A stretch of 64,000 nt of DNA from Atherix ibis (lineage: Eukaryota; Arthropoda; Insecta; Diptera; Athericidae). Under the pieces are notes generated by a model. It made no database searches and was not told the origin of the DNA. It saw only the letters and a program-made list of their open reading frames with translations. Shown here piece by piece: positions 46,128 to 57,139 of the stretch. Each line of letters opens with the position of its first letter. Position 1 is the first letter of the stretch. The translations under genes and the position numbers were made by a program. Where the stretch lies: positions 52,899,920-52,963,919 of the forward strand of contig OY282606.1 in the NCBI GenBank assembly GCA_958298945.1, in the 5' to 3' direction.

Positions 46128-48415
46128 TGAAATTTGGCTTTGACGAATAGTCAGATCCTGATTTTTGTCCCGATGACCCGGAAGCTACTGCTGAACGATT
46201 TTCTGTTTTTAATTTAAGTGCTCAAATTTCATCAATGGTCCAAAGTGATTCTGAAGATGACCATAGGGACCAGGAAGAAACAGTTGCGAAGAAATAAGTT
46301 GGCAAGAAACGAGTAAGAAATGAAAGCAAGTGGAAGAGAAATATTGCAAAGAAGAGGAAAGCTGAAGGAAAATCGTATTTAATGTAAATTAAAATGTTGC
46401 CAAAAAAATAACTGACATTGCCAAACAAAAAATCTGCACATTATTTAATAAAATTGATAACAAAGAGAAACAGGACATTTTTTTAGGCGGACAAATAGTT
46501 GTAAAAAAGGTAGCCAGACATAGACCTAAATCGGGTGATGGACCAAAACGTTCTCGTTCCTGTGAATACACCATAAAAATCGGCAGTACTTTACACAGGG
46601 TTTGTAGAAATGCTTTTTGTTCATTGTATGGTATTAGTAAGAAAAGAGTACAACTTATTATTAACCACTAGAAAGCTTACATTCCGGCACTCAAAGACAT
46701 GCGTGTGAAACACAATAATCGTCCTAATATGATACGTAAGGATGTAATCCATCAAATTGATACTCATATACAATCTTTTCCAAAAAGATCATCGCACTAT
46801 AGTCGCACAAAAAATGAAAACAAGTTTTATTTGTCACCTGTACTAAATACCATATGCAAAAAATGCATTAGCTTTATTTGCAAAAGTACGAACCCGATGT
46901 AAATAGGCGTTTTCCTGTGGACCAATTTTGCTACTAGTCGGTAGCTGCGAGTAGATAACCAAAGGAAAGCCAAATTCTAAACACTAGTAGAAACATAACC
47001 TCAAAATAGTCAGCAATAATACTGAGTTTACTCACACATATACAATACTGACAAAAATATGACTCTTCAACATAACCAACGAACTCGCAAAACTATCTAT
47101 TTTCACTTTAGCAACTACGAGTAGAATCCACCTAACGTAAATTGTATGCGTAACTCCCAGTTCAATGTGCTCGTTTTTTCGATGTAGAGTAGATGATGAC
47201 AGCTAGAACTACCGACTAGTAGCAAAATTGGTCCAAAGGAAAACGCCTTATGTGTACACTGCCATCACGAACAATGAAAAACCAAAATCTCATGTAACTT
47301 ACGACATGTTATTTTTGTCATCACTTTTCTTTAAATTATAACTACTTATTTGGAAAGCCGCGGTCGATTACTTGCCAAACTTGCGATAGACTGAAAAAAA
47401 CTCATATCAGCGGAAAAGAACGAGGACGTAAAAAAGGATCTTGTAACTGAAAAAGAGGTGCACGAGAAAAAAGCAAAATATTTCTATACAAAAATGAAAG
47501 AAGATACCGCAGAAATTTCAGAGAACAAGGATGAGATGGAGCTGTTAGCTTTCGATTTCCAACAAAATATGCCTCTCCCACATGTAACTAGTGGTGACGT
47601 TTTCTTTAAACGGCAACTGTGGGAATATAACTTTTGCATTTTTGCAGCTAATTCTAGGAAATCGTACTTTTTCATGTACGATGAAACCATAGCCAAGAAA
47701 GGAGCTAATGATTGTAGTAAGCTTTTTACACTATTTTCTTGAGAACTTTTTAGCACCAACAGTCAGAAAAATATATCTTTATTCCGATAACTGCAGCTCA
47801 CAAAATAAAAACAAAGTCTTGGCTCAGTACTAACAGATTTTCTGAAATAATACACAGATTTCCAGAACCGAGGCACAGTTTTCTTCCTTGCGACAAGAGC
47901 TTTGGATTAATCGAAAAAGAGAAAAGGAAACGGGAAAGGATCTATTTGCCAGAAGAATGGGTTAAAAATACATGCCGCAAATTTATAGTAACATAGTTCC
48001 AGTTTTCCAAGATATGATTTTAGATTTCAGTGGTCATTTTAAAGGGGCTTTCAAAACAACCGTTTCAAACAAAAGGAAACAAAAATTTGGGATATCTTCC
48101 TACCGTGTCATGGCGTACCATATACAGCAAAAGGCGTAAAATACAGCAGTGCTGCCTCTGCCTTGCTAAAGGACTTGTTTATCCTTCAGAAACATGGCGT
48201 TACATTATGACCAGCTGAAGAGCCAAGAAGAAAAGCAAACTGTTGGGCACGAAGAAAATAGCTTAACAGCACAATGTACTGTTACTTTATTATGTACTTT
48301 TGAAAAAAAAAATTGTCAATACATAACATCATCCGGTGCAAAAAGGGGGCAGCTCCATCGTTTTATTTTTTATATTATTATCTATCCAAGTTTCCAAGAG
48401 GAGTAATTTGAGAGT
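46128..48415 (+). pseudogene. Decayed ORF of element E, putative RNase H-like transposase
   Basis: Pieces in order: acidic N-terminus (SDPDFCPDDPEATAE), a basic block KRVRNESKWKRNIAKKRKAE (46308-46366), VCRNAFCSLYGISKKRVQLI (46600-46655), SFPKRSSHYSR (46777-46808), then after the MITE GKPRSITCQTCDRLKK (47355-47400), FDFQQNMPLPH (47553-47584), KRQLWEYNF, MYDETIAKKGAND (47674-47712), YSDNCSSQNKNKVLAQY (47782-47832), RFPEP...SFLPCD and DFSGHFKGAFKT (48025-48060). From memory the FDFQ-N, Y-DET and SDNC-QNKN series is shared by many uncharacterised arthropod proteins (label DUF7869, unverified). The acidic residues in those blocks are candidate catalytic positions of an RNase H fold; that is inference. 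Many stops and shifts. Confidence 0.6.
46904..47250 (-). mobile_element. MITE family M, copy 2, inserted in element E
   Basis: A 347-bp non-coding element with arms TAGGCGTTTTCCTGTGGACC and GGTCCAAAGGAAAACGCCTT, followed inward by AATTTTGCTACTAGTCGGTAG and its inverse. The interior is the reverse complement of 23101-23469 without that copy's 30-bp duplication. It interrupts the element E ORF between ICKSTNPM and the YDMLF-like continuation. The exact target duplication could not be settled. Confidence 0.85.
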
Positions 48416-48553
48416 ACATTATGTATTAAGTAATAGAGTTTAACTCCACATATGAATAAAGTCAAAAAAATCAACAGTGATACAGTTTTTTGCTTCTGCT
48501 CAACAAAAAAAAATAGATAAAATGGAGCTGCCTCGTTTTTGCAGCGGTATCTT

Positions 48554-48870
48554 CAATTGCTGTGAACGGCAACGGATGGACAAATCGTGGTCTTCCCCAA
48601 CACTGGACGCTACAGCAGCAATATTTTCCTGTATGGCTTCGTGGTTTGATATACAAATTGCTACAAAATTTTATCACTATGGCTTGAATTGCTTGCTCAG
48701 TAGGTCGATTATTACGACCGTAAAGTGGTCGAAGTACGTGAAATACATTTTTCACATAGCATAAATTTTGATTATAAAATTGAATAATTTGTACGTATTG
48801 TTCGGGTGTAAGTCTTTCTATGATAAACTAATGCTAATTGAGCACTTTTGATTTTGCCATACATCACTGG
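48554..48870 (-). mobile_element. DD41D transposase N-terminal fragment, target of element E
   Basis: The minus strand reads LTPEQYVQIIQFYNQNLCYV, KNVFHVLRPLYGRNNRPTEQ (48760-48690), then in the next frame ENIAAVASSVGEDHDLSIRC and RSQQL (48637-48554), the tandem HTH region of DD41D transposases. It is cut at the CAATTG where element E begins; the next residues (GL) appear on the far side at 45863-45858 before the family F insertion. Confidence 0.75.
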
Positions 48871-49324
48871 TCACGTGTGATCTATCAAAAATAAAAACAT
48901 GACAAACCAAACGGCAAAAAATCACCCGAAAAACCACAAAGTGGATCACACTGGACTTTCCTGGTCGACTCTATCCTCCTTGAAACTGATCAAAAACCTA
49001 CCATATTGATATCATTTACAACAGTCTTTATTTTTTTATTAGTTGGTTACCATTTCATGTAACACAAATACCGAAGTATAAATTCTAAACGCCACAGCCA
49101 TTTAGCGACTGCCTGTCCTCAGCCGTATTTAAACTCGAGTATGCTTACGTAATAGTCGTAAGCCTACTCGAATATGGCAGAACTAGAGGACTTACAATAA
49201 GTGATCTTCTTTATAATCTTTTAAAAGAAATTGCTTTCCTTATCTCCTTAAAATAAATATCATCCTTTCTTTCCCTTGTGATCTCTGAATTAGAAACTAT
49301 TTCAATTAATTTCCAAACCTTGTA
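48871..49324. other. Intergenic, no gene seen
   Basis: Nothing assignable apart from the possible outer end of the DD41D element. Confidence 0.5.
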
Positions 49325-50455
49325 ATTAGGAACGGCGTTGAGAGTATAAAAGTCACTCAGTAGAAAACTAAATGGCAAGGAACGGGAATTGAGAGCATCT
49401 AAGTTACTCAGTGAAAAATTAAATAGCAAGAAGCAGAGCTGAGAGCATCTAAGTCTCTCAGTGGAAAATTAAATGGTAAGGAGCGGAGTTGAGAGCATTT
49501 AAGCTAGTCTGTGGAAAACAATTGTTAATGGCAAGGAGCGGGAGTTGAGAGCATCTAAGTCACTCAGTGGAAAACGAAATGGCAAGGAGCGGGAGTTGAG
49601 AGCATCTAAGTTACTCAGTGGAAAACAAAATGGTAAGGAGCGGAGTTGAGAGCATCTGAGTTACTGAGTGGAAAACTATATGGCAAGGAGCGGCGTTGAG
49701 AGTATCAAAGTCACTCAGTAGAAAACTAAATGGCAAGGAGCGGAGTTGAGAGCATTTAAGCTAGTCTGTGGAAAACTGTTGTAAATGGCAAGGAGCGGGA
49801 GTTGAGAGCATCTAAGTCACTCAGTGGAAAACTAAATAGCAAGGAGTGAAGTTGAGAGCATCTAAGTTACTCAGTGGAAAACAAAATGGTAAGGAGCGGA
49901 GTTGAGAGCATCTGAGTTATTGAGTGGAAAACTAAATAGCAAGGAGCGAAGTTGAGAGCATCTTACTTACTCAGTGGAAAACGAAATGTCAAGGAGCGGG
50001 AGTTGAGAGCATCTAAGTTACTCAGTGGAAAACTAAATGGTAAATAGCGGAGTTGAGAGCATCTAAGTTACTCAGTGGAAAACAAAATGGTAAGGAGCGG
50101 ACTTGAGAGCATCTGAGTTACTGAGTGGAAAACTAAATGGCAAGGAGCGGCGTTGAGAATATCAAAGCTACTCAGTGGAAAACTAAATGGTAAGGAGCGG
50201 AGTTGAGAGCATCTGAGTTACTCAGTGGAAAACGAAATGGCAAGGATCGGGAGTTGAGAGCATCTAAGTTACTCAGTGGAAAACTAAATGGTAAATAGCG
50301 GAGTTGAGAGCATCTAAGTTACTCAGTGGAAAACTAAATGGTAAGGAGCGGAGTTGTGAGCATTTGAGCTAGTCAGTGGAAAACTATTGTAAATGGCAAG
50401 GAGCGGGAGTTGAGAGCATCTAAGTTACTCAGTGGAAAACTGAATGACAAGTATC
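49325..50455 (+). repeat. Minisatellite, about 22 units of about 51 bp
   Basis: Head-to-tail units with the pattern AAGGAGCGG-GTTGAGAGCA then TCTAAGT-ACTCAGTGGAAAA and CTAAATGG. Most are 49-52 bp; three are longer (about 58 bp), with GCATTTAAGCTAGTCTGTGG and AACTATTGTAAATGG, at about 49490, 49748 and 50353. All frames contain stops (TGA in GTTGAGAG), so it is non-coding. The edge units (49325-49440 and the last one) are the most diverged. Confidence 0.97.
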
Positions 50456-51508
50456 GATCCATCTATCCCCGGGAAACTCTTTTTGCAATTGGTTGTTGGA
50501 TTAAGTAATGCCACATTTATGTTCGCAAATGTTACTGTCAATAACCACACAACAATTTTTTGTCAACATCCTGTACGTTGGCGGTGAACATCGAAAAATC
50601 AACTGTGGAATCTTACCAAATGGAAGTTCACCATTCCAAACAGTGAGCAATTACGAAGGCAATAAATTAGTATCTACGTGTACATTATAATTTTTAGCAA
50701 CAATCTCTCAGCCTTGGAGGTCATTCCTTCTCATCTCCATTCAGTATTTATTATGTAGTAACCAAAATGTCCAATTACGTTCGGTTCCAGATTGTGCTGG
50801 TATCTTTAGCAATAAGCGGGCTAATCAACTGGTTAAGGAGGTTCTCCTCTGTCGTGCGTCCTCTATAATTCCAAATTATGGACCAACGCTGGAGTCACTA
50901 TAAAATCACTCTTCTTAACACTAAGGAAACTTCTCCAAATTAGGATTGGTTGTACCGCACTTAATTTGATGGTAACAAACCTCATTATTCCTACTATTTC
51001 TATGGCTTCCAACTCATAACATGTCACTTAGTTTGAAATTTCATTCTGATCAGAACCTGGCTACTTCTGTTTGGGATTCCTAGACCTAAAAATTCACTTT
51101 TGCAAGTCCTTTATTTGAAATTTTTAAAAGACAATCTAATATGCTTCATGAAATTAAACAATTATTCCTCCCTCCAACTTTAGGAAAGCTGACGATGTCA
51201 ATCCCCACGAAACGTGGAGTTGCCAAATTACCTCAAGGTCGTGGCGCTACAGAATTGTCTCTGCCCCTGATCTCAGAGACCTTCCATACATACACAAGCT
51301 ATTTTCTATATTTTGCCCAAAAAAAAAACCTTTTTATAAATTTTGCAAAAATCCGTCAACTGAAAATCTTGACAAAGTTTTTCTTTTTTTATCAATCCAC
51401 CAATAAAATTATTTTCCATTAATAAACAAACAAAATTATTTTAATATTTACATTGTGAAAAAATTCCACTTTACATTTTTAAATTTAATCAAAAATTATT
51501 ATTTCTAC
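50456..51508. other. Intergenic and HHEX 3-prime flank
   Basis: Moderate AT content. The HHEX 3-prime UTR should occupy its right part. The small ORFs (50508-50690, 51141-51422) have no family features. Confidence 0.5.
51440..51445 (-). terminator. candidate poly(A) signal ATTAAA for HHEX
   Basis: An ATTAAA hexamer lies on the minus strand about 64 nt downstream of the HHEX stop. A canonical AATAAA is present further down at 51115-51110. Either could end the transcript; no cleavage site can be read from sequence alone. Confidence 0.3.
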
Positions 51509-52005
51509 TTAAAGTAAATGTTCCTTATTTCTATTGATCAGATTGATTCCCGTTGAGGGGGTTCGATGATCGTTTACGGAAATCACATCACATTCATTGG
51601 ATTCGTCGGAGCAGGAATCATCCTGTTGGCCAATACTAAGAAGAGTCTTGTTGGTCTTATTTGATGAGAGCACAGTTGAAGGAGTCTCTGGCGACGATTG
51701 ACTATTGAAATTCTCATAACAGGCATACTGTCCACCACTATCTCCTTGGTTTGATCGTCTCCATTTGGCCCGACGATTTTGAAACCAAGTTTTCACCTGT
51801 CGATCGGTTAATTTCAATTCAATGGCAAGTGATCGTCGATCCTCCGGTGACAAGTACTTCATATTAGAGAATCGTCCTTCCAAACTTCTCGTCTGTTGTG
51901 GAGTAAATCGTATTTGACCACCTTTCCGTTTCGAGCCGCAAGATGGCAGGTAATATCCAGCATATGGATGGGAATAGATTGGAAAAAACCGACTCGTTTC
52001 TTGAA
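51509..52005 (-). CDS. HHEX: HHEX-like homeobox protein, terminal exon with complete homeodomain
   Basis: This exon starts after an AG acceptor at 52007-52006 preceded by a T-rich tract, and ends at a TAA stop (51509-51511). Exon residues about 27-86 (genomic 51749-51928) form a full 60-residue homeodomain: it opens KGGQIRF, has KYLSPEDRR before helix 2, and its recognition helix is DRQVKTWFQNRRAKWRR with Gln at position 50. The KGGQ-RF opening, KYLSP and RAKWRR are characteristic of HHEX/PRH rather than other NK-like or Hox classes. The C-terminal tail is Ser/Asp-rich with an acidic DDSCSDESNECD patch, as in HHEX relatives. HHEX proteins are DNA-binding transcription factors, often repressors recruiting Groucho/TLE. 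The homeobox is not split by an intron here. The exon is more GC-rich than its flanks, and no frame damage is seen. Confidence 0.95.
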
Positions 52006-54241
52006 CTAAAATCAAACCAAAAAGTGAGGAAAAAAAACTAATATAAATAATTTTACGATTAAATCAGAATGTAATAAAATAAATTGTATTATACGTATTT
52101 GTCGGCGTTCAAATAAAACAATTGCACTAATAATAATAATAATAATAATAACAGCAATAAATGAACATGATAAAAAAAACCATTTGCCAAAAAGAATAGC
52201 CAAAATGTGTAGAGAGCAAAAGGGAACGCCATAAAGTAGAGAGAGAAAGCGAAATAAATAAATAAAAGCAATTACCACGAACGAGCGTTATTGAAAAAAG
52301 TCGAATCATTTTAATGTTTAGATTTTTTTTCTGTTGATAACGTTTGTCGAAATAATTATTGACTCTAATAAATCGGTTCATAAACGATCAATCAAAATTA
52401 ATCACCTTCAAAAATCGTGTTTCTTGTCATCGACACCATACTTACTTGTTGATAGCAATATTAACACAAAAACCCACACACCCACGCGTGGGCTTCGATT
52501 TTTACTCAAAGAAAAACTGCAAAATACGCAAACACATCCAAACGAAGTTTAAATCTCCAAACACAATGCCGGCGAGAACTAGTAACGTTCTTGTCCGATT
52601 TTACAATTTTAAACACAATCGGAAGGAGTAAAATTCAGGATTTAAGTTCACTTAACCTCATATTAGGCATTTGTCTTGTCTATGCCATATAAGAAAATTA
52701 GAAAGTAGCCTTGATCGTGTGTTGATCTCGTTGATCGTCTCAATTCTGTGCACTTCCATAAAGCTAGCATTAGGGCTGCATGGCAATATGTCATGCAGTC
52801 GTATGACAGGCATTTGTGCCATGCTAAAATTGCCATTTACACGGCAGCTTGTCATGCCAATATTTCTGCCATGCGAATATTATGTGGTAAATTTTGTGAA
52901 GGCATCAGAAATTTTGACAGCGGCTTGAGTTATTATCTGAATTGTGTTAAGACCTTAAATACGAATTCATATACCAAAAATGTTTTTCTTCTGAACTACG
53001 TACACACATACTCCCACTTGCTGAAGGAATTGTAAAGAGACCTGGCGGGGAGGGGGTTGGCAATTGAGATTATTTTTTGAATGAAATTAACCAAAACTTG
53101 TTGATTGTATTTTTTGATATTCAATTTGCAATAACGTTTGTTGATCGATGTATTTAAACAAGGTTGATAAAAGCTTGTTGAAATAAATTGACGAGTACTC
53201 ACTCTCATATTAAGGGTATTAAAATGTCTAAAAAAAAACCAAAGCAAAATAAAAAAAAAAAAAAAAAATTTTCCGCAATCGAAAAATGCCTTTTTTTAAC
53301 CGTTTTATTACTTGTACTATTTTATGGCGCTAAGTCAAAGTTGAGTCACATACGTAAAAATAAGAAATTATTAAATGCATCGTAAAAATTGGTATTTATT
53401 TGTTTTTTTTTTTTAATTATTTTGAAACTGTGATAAGGTGGGAAGTTGAACAATATTTTCAAAAATCAGGAATTGATTTGTTAACTGTGCCTGGGCCAAT
53501 TGAATTTATAGAAGGCCTACTACCCCCCTCCCCTCCCCGGTAAATTTTTCCTTTTTCTTTTTTTAAAATAGGAATTTTTTCTTTGGGATAAAGTTTGTTG
53601 AATCTCATAAATGGAATTTTCTATGAGAATTTTCAAATACCTGCAACTATTGTAAATTAATTACTAAATGGCAAAACATGAAATTTCTACAACAAATGTG
53701 ATTACTTTTGTGGAAAACCCGAAATTAAAGTCTTTGGGTAGAAATTAAATTTGGACAAAAAAAATCACTCCCAAGGAGTATAGCAATACGATTTTTTTGG
53801 ATAACATATTAGTCTACTTGGGCTCACTATATACTCGTAGGTATCAAAATGCATATAGCAGGCGTCAAGCGTATGGAAACAGAGGTTAACCGGTGGTGCG
53901 TTAGATTGGCTAATGATGCAGATCGCCTATGGTTGTTAAAAGGAAATTATTAAACGAAAAAGTATTTTTCCTGGGTTTTGGAAAGGAACGGGGAAGATAT
54001 TAAAATTTGGATAAAAATTTTATGAACGTTAAGTTCAACAGGAATATGGTCGTTCTATGATGACCATACTCAGAGAGCACATGTGTTAGCTAGGCATGCT
54101 TGAAGATGGCTTTATGGGCAGATTGTGGGAGGGTTCGAAATTAGTGCTGAGATGTTCCCTCATATCCACCATCAACATACCAAAATATAAAGGGGATAAT
54201 GGAGACAACCGTGGGTGTTAAGTTCTCAATGATAGGGGAAA

Positions 54242-54255
54242 GGGGGGGGGGGGGG
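54242..54255. repeat. 14-G homopolymer
   Basis: Fourteen consecutive G on the plus strand in otherwise AT-rich intronic DNA, followed by a purine-rich stretch to about 54460. Confidence 0.95.
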
Positions 54256-54774
54256 ATTATAAAGAATTAAAATTAAAACACAAAAAAATTGAGAGAAATA
54301 AGGAATGAGAGGAAAAGTGAAAAGTGGCAAAGATGGTAATAGATAAGGGAGAAAAGAAAAAATCCAAACAAAAATTCCTTTTCTTAAGAGAAAATAAAAT
54401 TTCTTTCCTTAAGAAAACCCCCCAAAAAAAATGATAAAAGAAAAAGGAGAAGAAAAGTAAAAAAAGTTGCGTGAAGCCAACGACCTGGTTGGGAGAGCCG
54501 CCTTAGATGGACTTGCTGTCCCTGGCCTTTCCCAACCGTCCTATGGCACTGCGCGGCTAAAATATAGGTACACTCAATTTTGTTTAGGGCTGACCGAAAA
54601 AAAAACCTATTTTGGACTATTTATATATGTACATTCCGGATCAAACTTATTTACAACAGTCATCTTTTCAAACAAGTTATTTCCATCACCTACACAAAAA
54701 GAAGTTCATTATTCCCTTTAAAACTGCAATCAAGGGGAGTCTATAGAATTCAACATCTCAAAGTAGTCATCAAA

Positions 54775-56050
54775 AATATTTAGAAGCGCAAGAACGGATG
54801 TCTAAGATTAAGTTTTAACAAAAATTCCAAACAAACGTTTAGAAGCACTGGAAATCAAAGTTTTAAGGTGCTTTGGAGTAAAAGAATTAAAAACGAACAG
54901 GAGTTTAATTTGATATTGAAAGAGATTTTTTGAACTTTATTAATTCGTTTTTATTTTAAATTTTTTAAACTTAAATCCTTTATTGAGCCCTGCAAATAGC
55001 ATTAAAATTTTAACATTAAAAATGATATGAAAATTGATTTTTTTAAGGTTTAGAAGCACTGTAATCAACAGTTTAGAAGCGCTGGAAGCTATGTTTTTAT
55101 GTTTAATTAATTGTTTAGAAGTACTGGTATCTCTGGAAATAATTTTTTATTACATCTGAAACGGAATTCTTCCACTATCGATGATTTAAAAACTAGAAAA
55201 ATATGCTAATCACTGAAATTAAATTTTTAAGTAAAAATATTTTTAGAAGAACTGGAATTCAATTATTGTCTTAAAATTAATTTTTTTTGAATTTGATTTT
55301 GAATTTGTTATCGGAAAATAAATATTTTGAAGACCTAAACTAGAGGATTTCCGTTTTATTTAATTTTTCTTACTATGGCTAACATTTGAACATTAACAAC
55401 ATTGGAAAATGAAATGTAATTTTTTAATTTTTTTTTTATGATGACTTAATTTAATTTCAAAAAGAAAAAAAAATGGAATTTTTTATCACTGCTACCGAGA
55501 GGACTCAAAATAAATGCCGAAAAAAGAGGTCAAAAATTTGAATGTTTAGAAGCAGTGGAAGCTATATTTTTGGAATCTCTCGAAATAAACTTTTAATTAC
55601 ATCTGAAATGGAATTCTTACACTATCGATGATTTAAAAATTAAAAAAAAATGCTAATTACTGAAATTAAATTTTTAGTAAATATATTTTAAGAAGGACTG
55701 AAATTCAATTATTTTTTTTAAATTTATTTTTTTGAATTTGATTTTGAAGTTTTTATTATAAAATAAATGTTTTGAAGACCTAAACTAGAGGATTTCCGTT
55801 TTATTCAATTTTTCTTACTATGGCTAACATATGAAATATTTAGAAGCACTGCAATCAACAGATTAGAAGCGCTGGAAGCTATGTTTTTGGAATCTCTGGA
55901 AATCAATTTTTATTTACATCTAAAATTGAATTCTTACATAGCCGATGATTTAAAAATTAGAAAAAATAATGCTAATCACTGAAATTAAATTTTTTAGTAA
56001 ATATATTTTTAGAAGGACTGGAATTCAACGTTAACAATATTGGAAAATTA
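54775..56050. repeat. Degenerate tandem repeat with nested TTTAGAAGCACTGG motif
   Basis: Three long units share order and sequence: TAGAAGC-CTGGAAGCTATGTT, CTCTGGAAAT, ACATCTGAAA-GGAATTCTT, the CGATGATTTAAAAA block, ATGCTAATCACTGAAATTAA, and (units 1 and 2) AAGACCTAAACTAGAGGATT. Unit 1 is 55049-55400, unit 2 55545-55832, unit 3 55839-56048 (shortened). Within and before them TTTAGAAG-ACTGG recurs at about 54780, 54838, 55049, 55072, 55115, 55242, 55545, 55839, 55862 and 56010. Confidence 0.85.
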
Positions 56051-57139
56051 AATGAAATTTTTATAAGTAAGATTAAGTTTACAAAAGTACTGCAATTAAA
56101 TATTCAACTAAATTTTTAAAAAAGTAGATGAAGTTTTTATATTTTAAATTTTATTAATTATGGAATTAATTATTTTCAAAAGTAATAATATTAAATTTGG
56201 AGAAATTCTTAAACGAAATTTTTATATTTGTGAAATGAAACTCTTCAAATACCAAGAATATAATTTTTAGAAGATCCTTTAAAACTATAAAAGCATAAGT
56301 TTTCAGACGAACTGGATTTACAAATTTATATACTCCACAAAATTCAGCCATCTCTGATTGTGTCCCTTTCAAGTTAATGAGAAACTGTTCTCAATTTTTA
56401 ATTGCAGGATTAGATAATATGACCCTATACAGAATATGTTCTTTTTTATATATTTTTGCAAGAGGATAATCGATAATAAAATGGAAAATATATCAAATCT
56501 ATGAAAAAAAAATTACGCTTAACAAACTATTTTAACCAAAATACTCGTAAGAAAAAGAACTAATAATTTTGCAGAGGTGATCATCACCGTAAGTTCAGCT
56601 TGGCTTTAACTTTGAGCGATTGACAAGTAGTCTCAGGTTTTTGGATAAAAAAGTAACTTCTTTTATCATTTACTAAAGTTATGTTACCACTGAAGTCAAT
56701 AAATTTTTCACCAAAGAGTAAAAGTAAAATGAACAGTTTTTTTACTTATTCAATTGCAAAGTCAAAAGTAAATTTCAAAATTTAATAAGGAACATCCTAA
56801 GTGATTTTGAGATTACTAGTTTAGGAAATTAATTTTTATAAATTACAAAATATCAAGTTTTCAGACGCACTGGAAGTATATTTTTACTGAAATTAAATCG
56901 TTAGAAGCACATCAAATCCCCTTGAATTAATAATATTAATAGGATTTTTAAAAGGTTCCATACTAAATTTAAAGAAACACTCGAAAGAAAAGTTTTTTTT
57001 AAAGAAATTATTTAACTGGGATTGAATTTACTTTTATGCAATAAGTTATAAGGAAAGATATTTCATAAAAAGGTAAATAAATTTCTTAACAGAATTTGTT
57101 TCGATTTATATTAGTATTTTCTTTATTAATGGATTTGAG

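Larger units (their letters stand above)
45870..48553 (+). mobile_element. 2.7-kb DNA transposon of unassigned superfamily (element E)
   Basis: Inverted repeats of 34 bp (45870-45903 and 48520-48553, two mismatches) begin AAGA-ACCGCTGCAAAAA and contain GAGGCAGCTCC. The hexamer CAATTG flanks both ends. On the right it belongs to a DD41D reading frame (SQQL), and on the left the frame resumes (QLGL), so it is a target duplication or a palindromic part of one. The motif GCAAAAA-GAGGCAGCTCC recurs inside at about 45964, 46038 and 48337. The long decayed ORF on the plus strand is described separately. A MITE (46904-47250) splits it. Confidence 0.85.

Noticed and set aside
46900..47260. CRISPR-like or palindromic regulatory array
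   Set aside because: The inverted arms and the sister copy at 23.1 kb show it is a MITE; no direct repeat-spacer pattern exists anywhere in the window.
48471..48764. Overlapping plus and minus ORFs at the right edge of element E
   Set aside because: The minus one is partly the DD41D N-terminus and partly transposon TIR read-through; the plus one is its shadow.
51509..52015. Treating the homeobox ORF as a complete protein starting at 52015
   Set aside because: The start there is TTG and lies within the intron; the AG acceptor at 52007-52006 and the in-frame join to the 63.7-kb exon explain it better.
52127..52381. Hydrophobic minus ORFs with Ile/Leu runs next to HHEX exon 2
   Set aside because: They are translations of an ATT/TAA microsatellite and lie in the intron upstream of a good splice acceptor.
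52748..53035. ORFs over a stretch with repeated GCCATG/CATGGC
   Set aside because: Overlapping frames and local inverted repetition only; no family similarity and intronic position.
53188..53385. Small Lys-rich ORF with a hydrophobic segment inside the HHEX intron
   Set aside because: It is made mostly from A homopolymers and a T-rich stretch, and is antisense in an intron with no supporting context.
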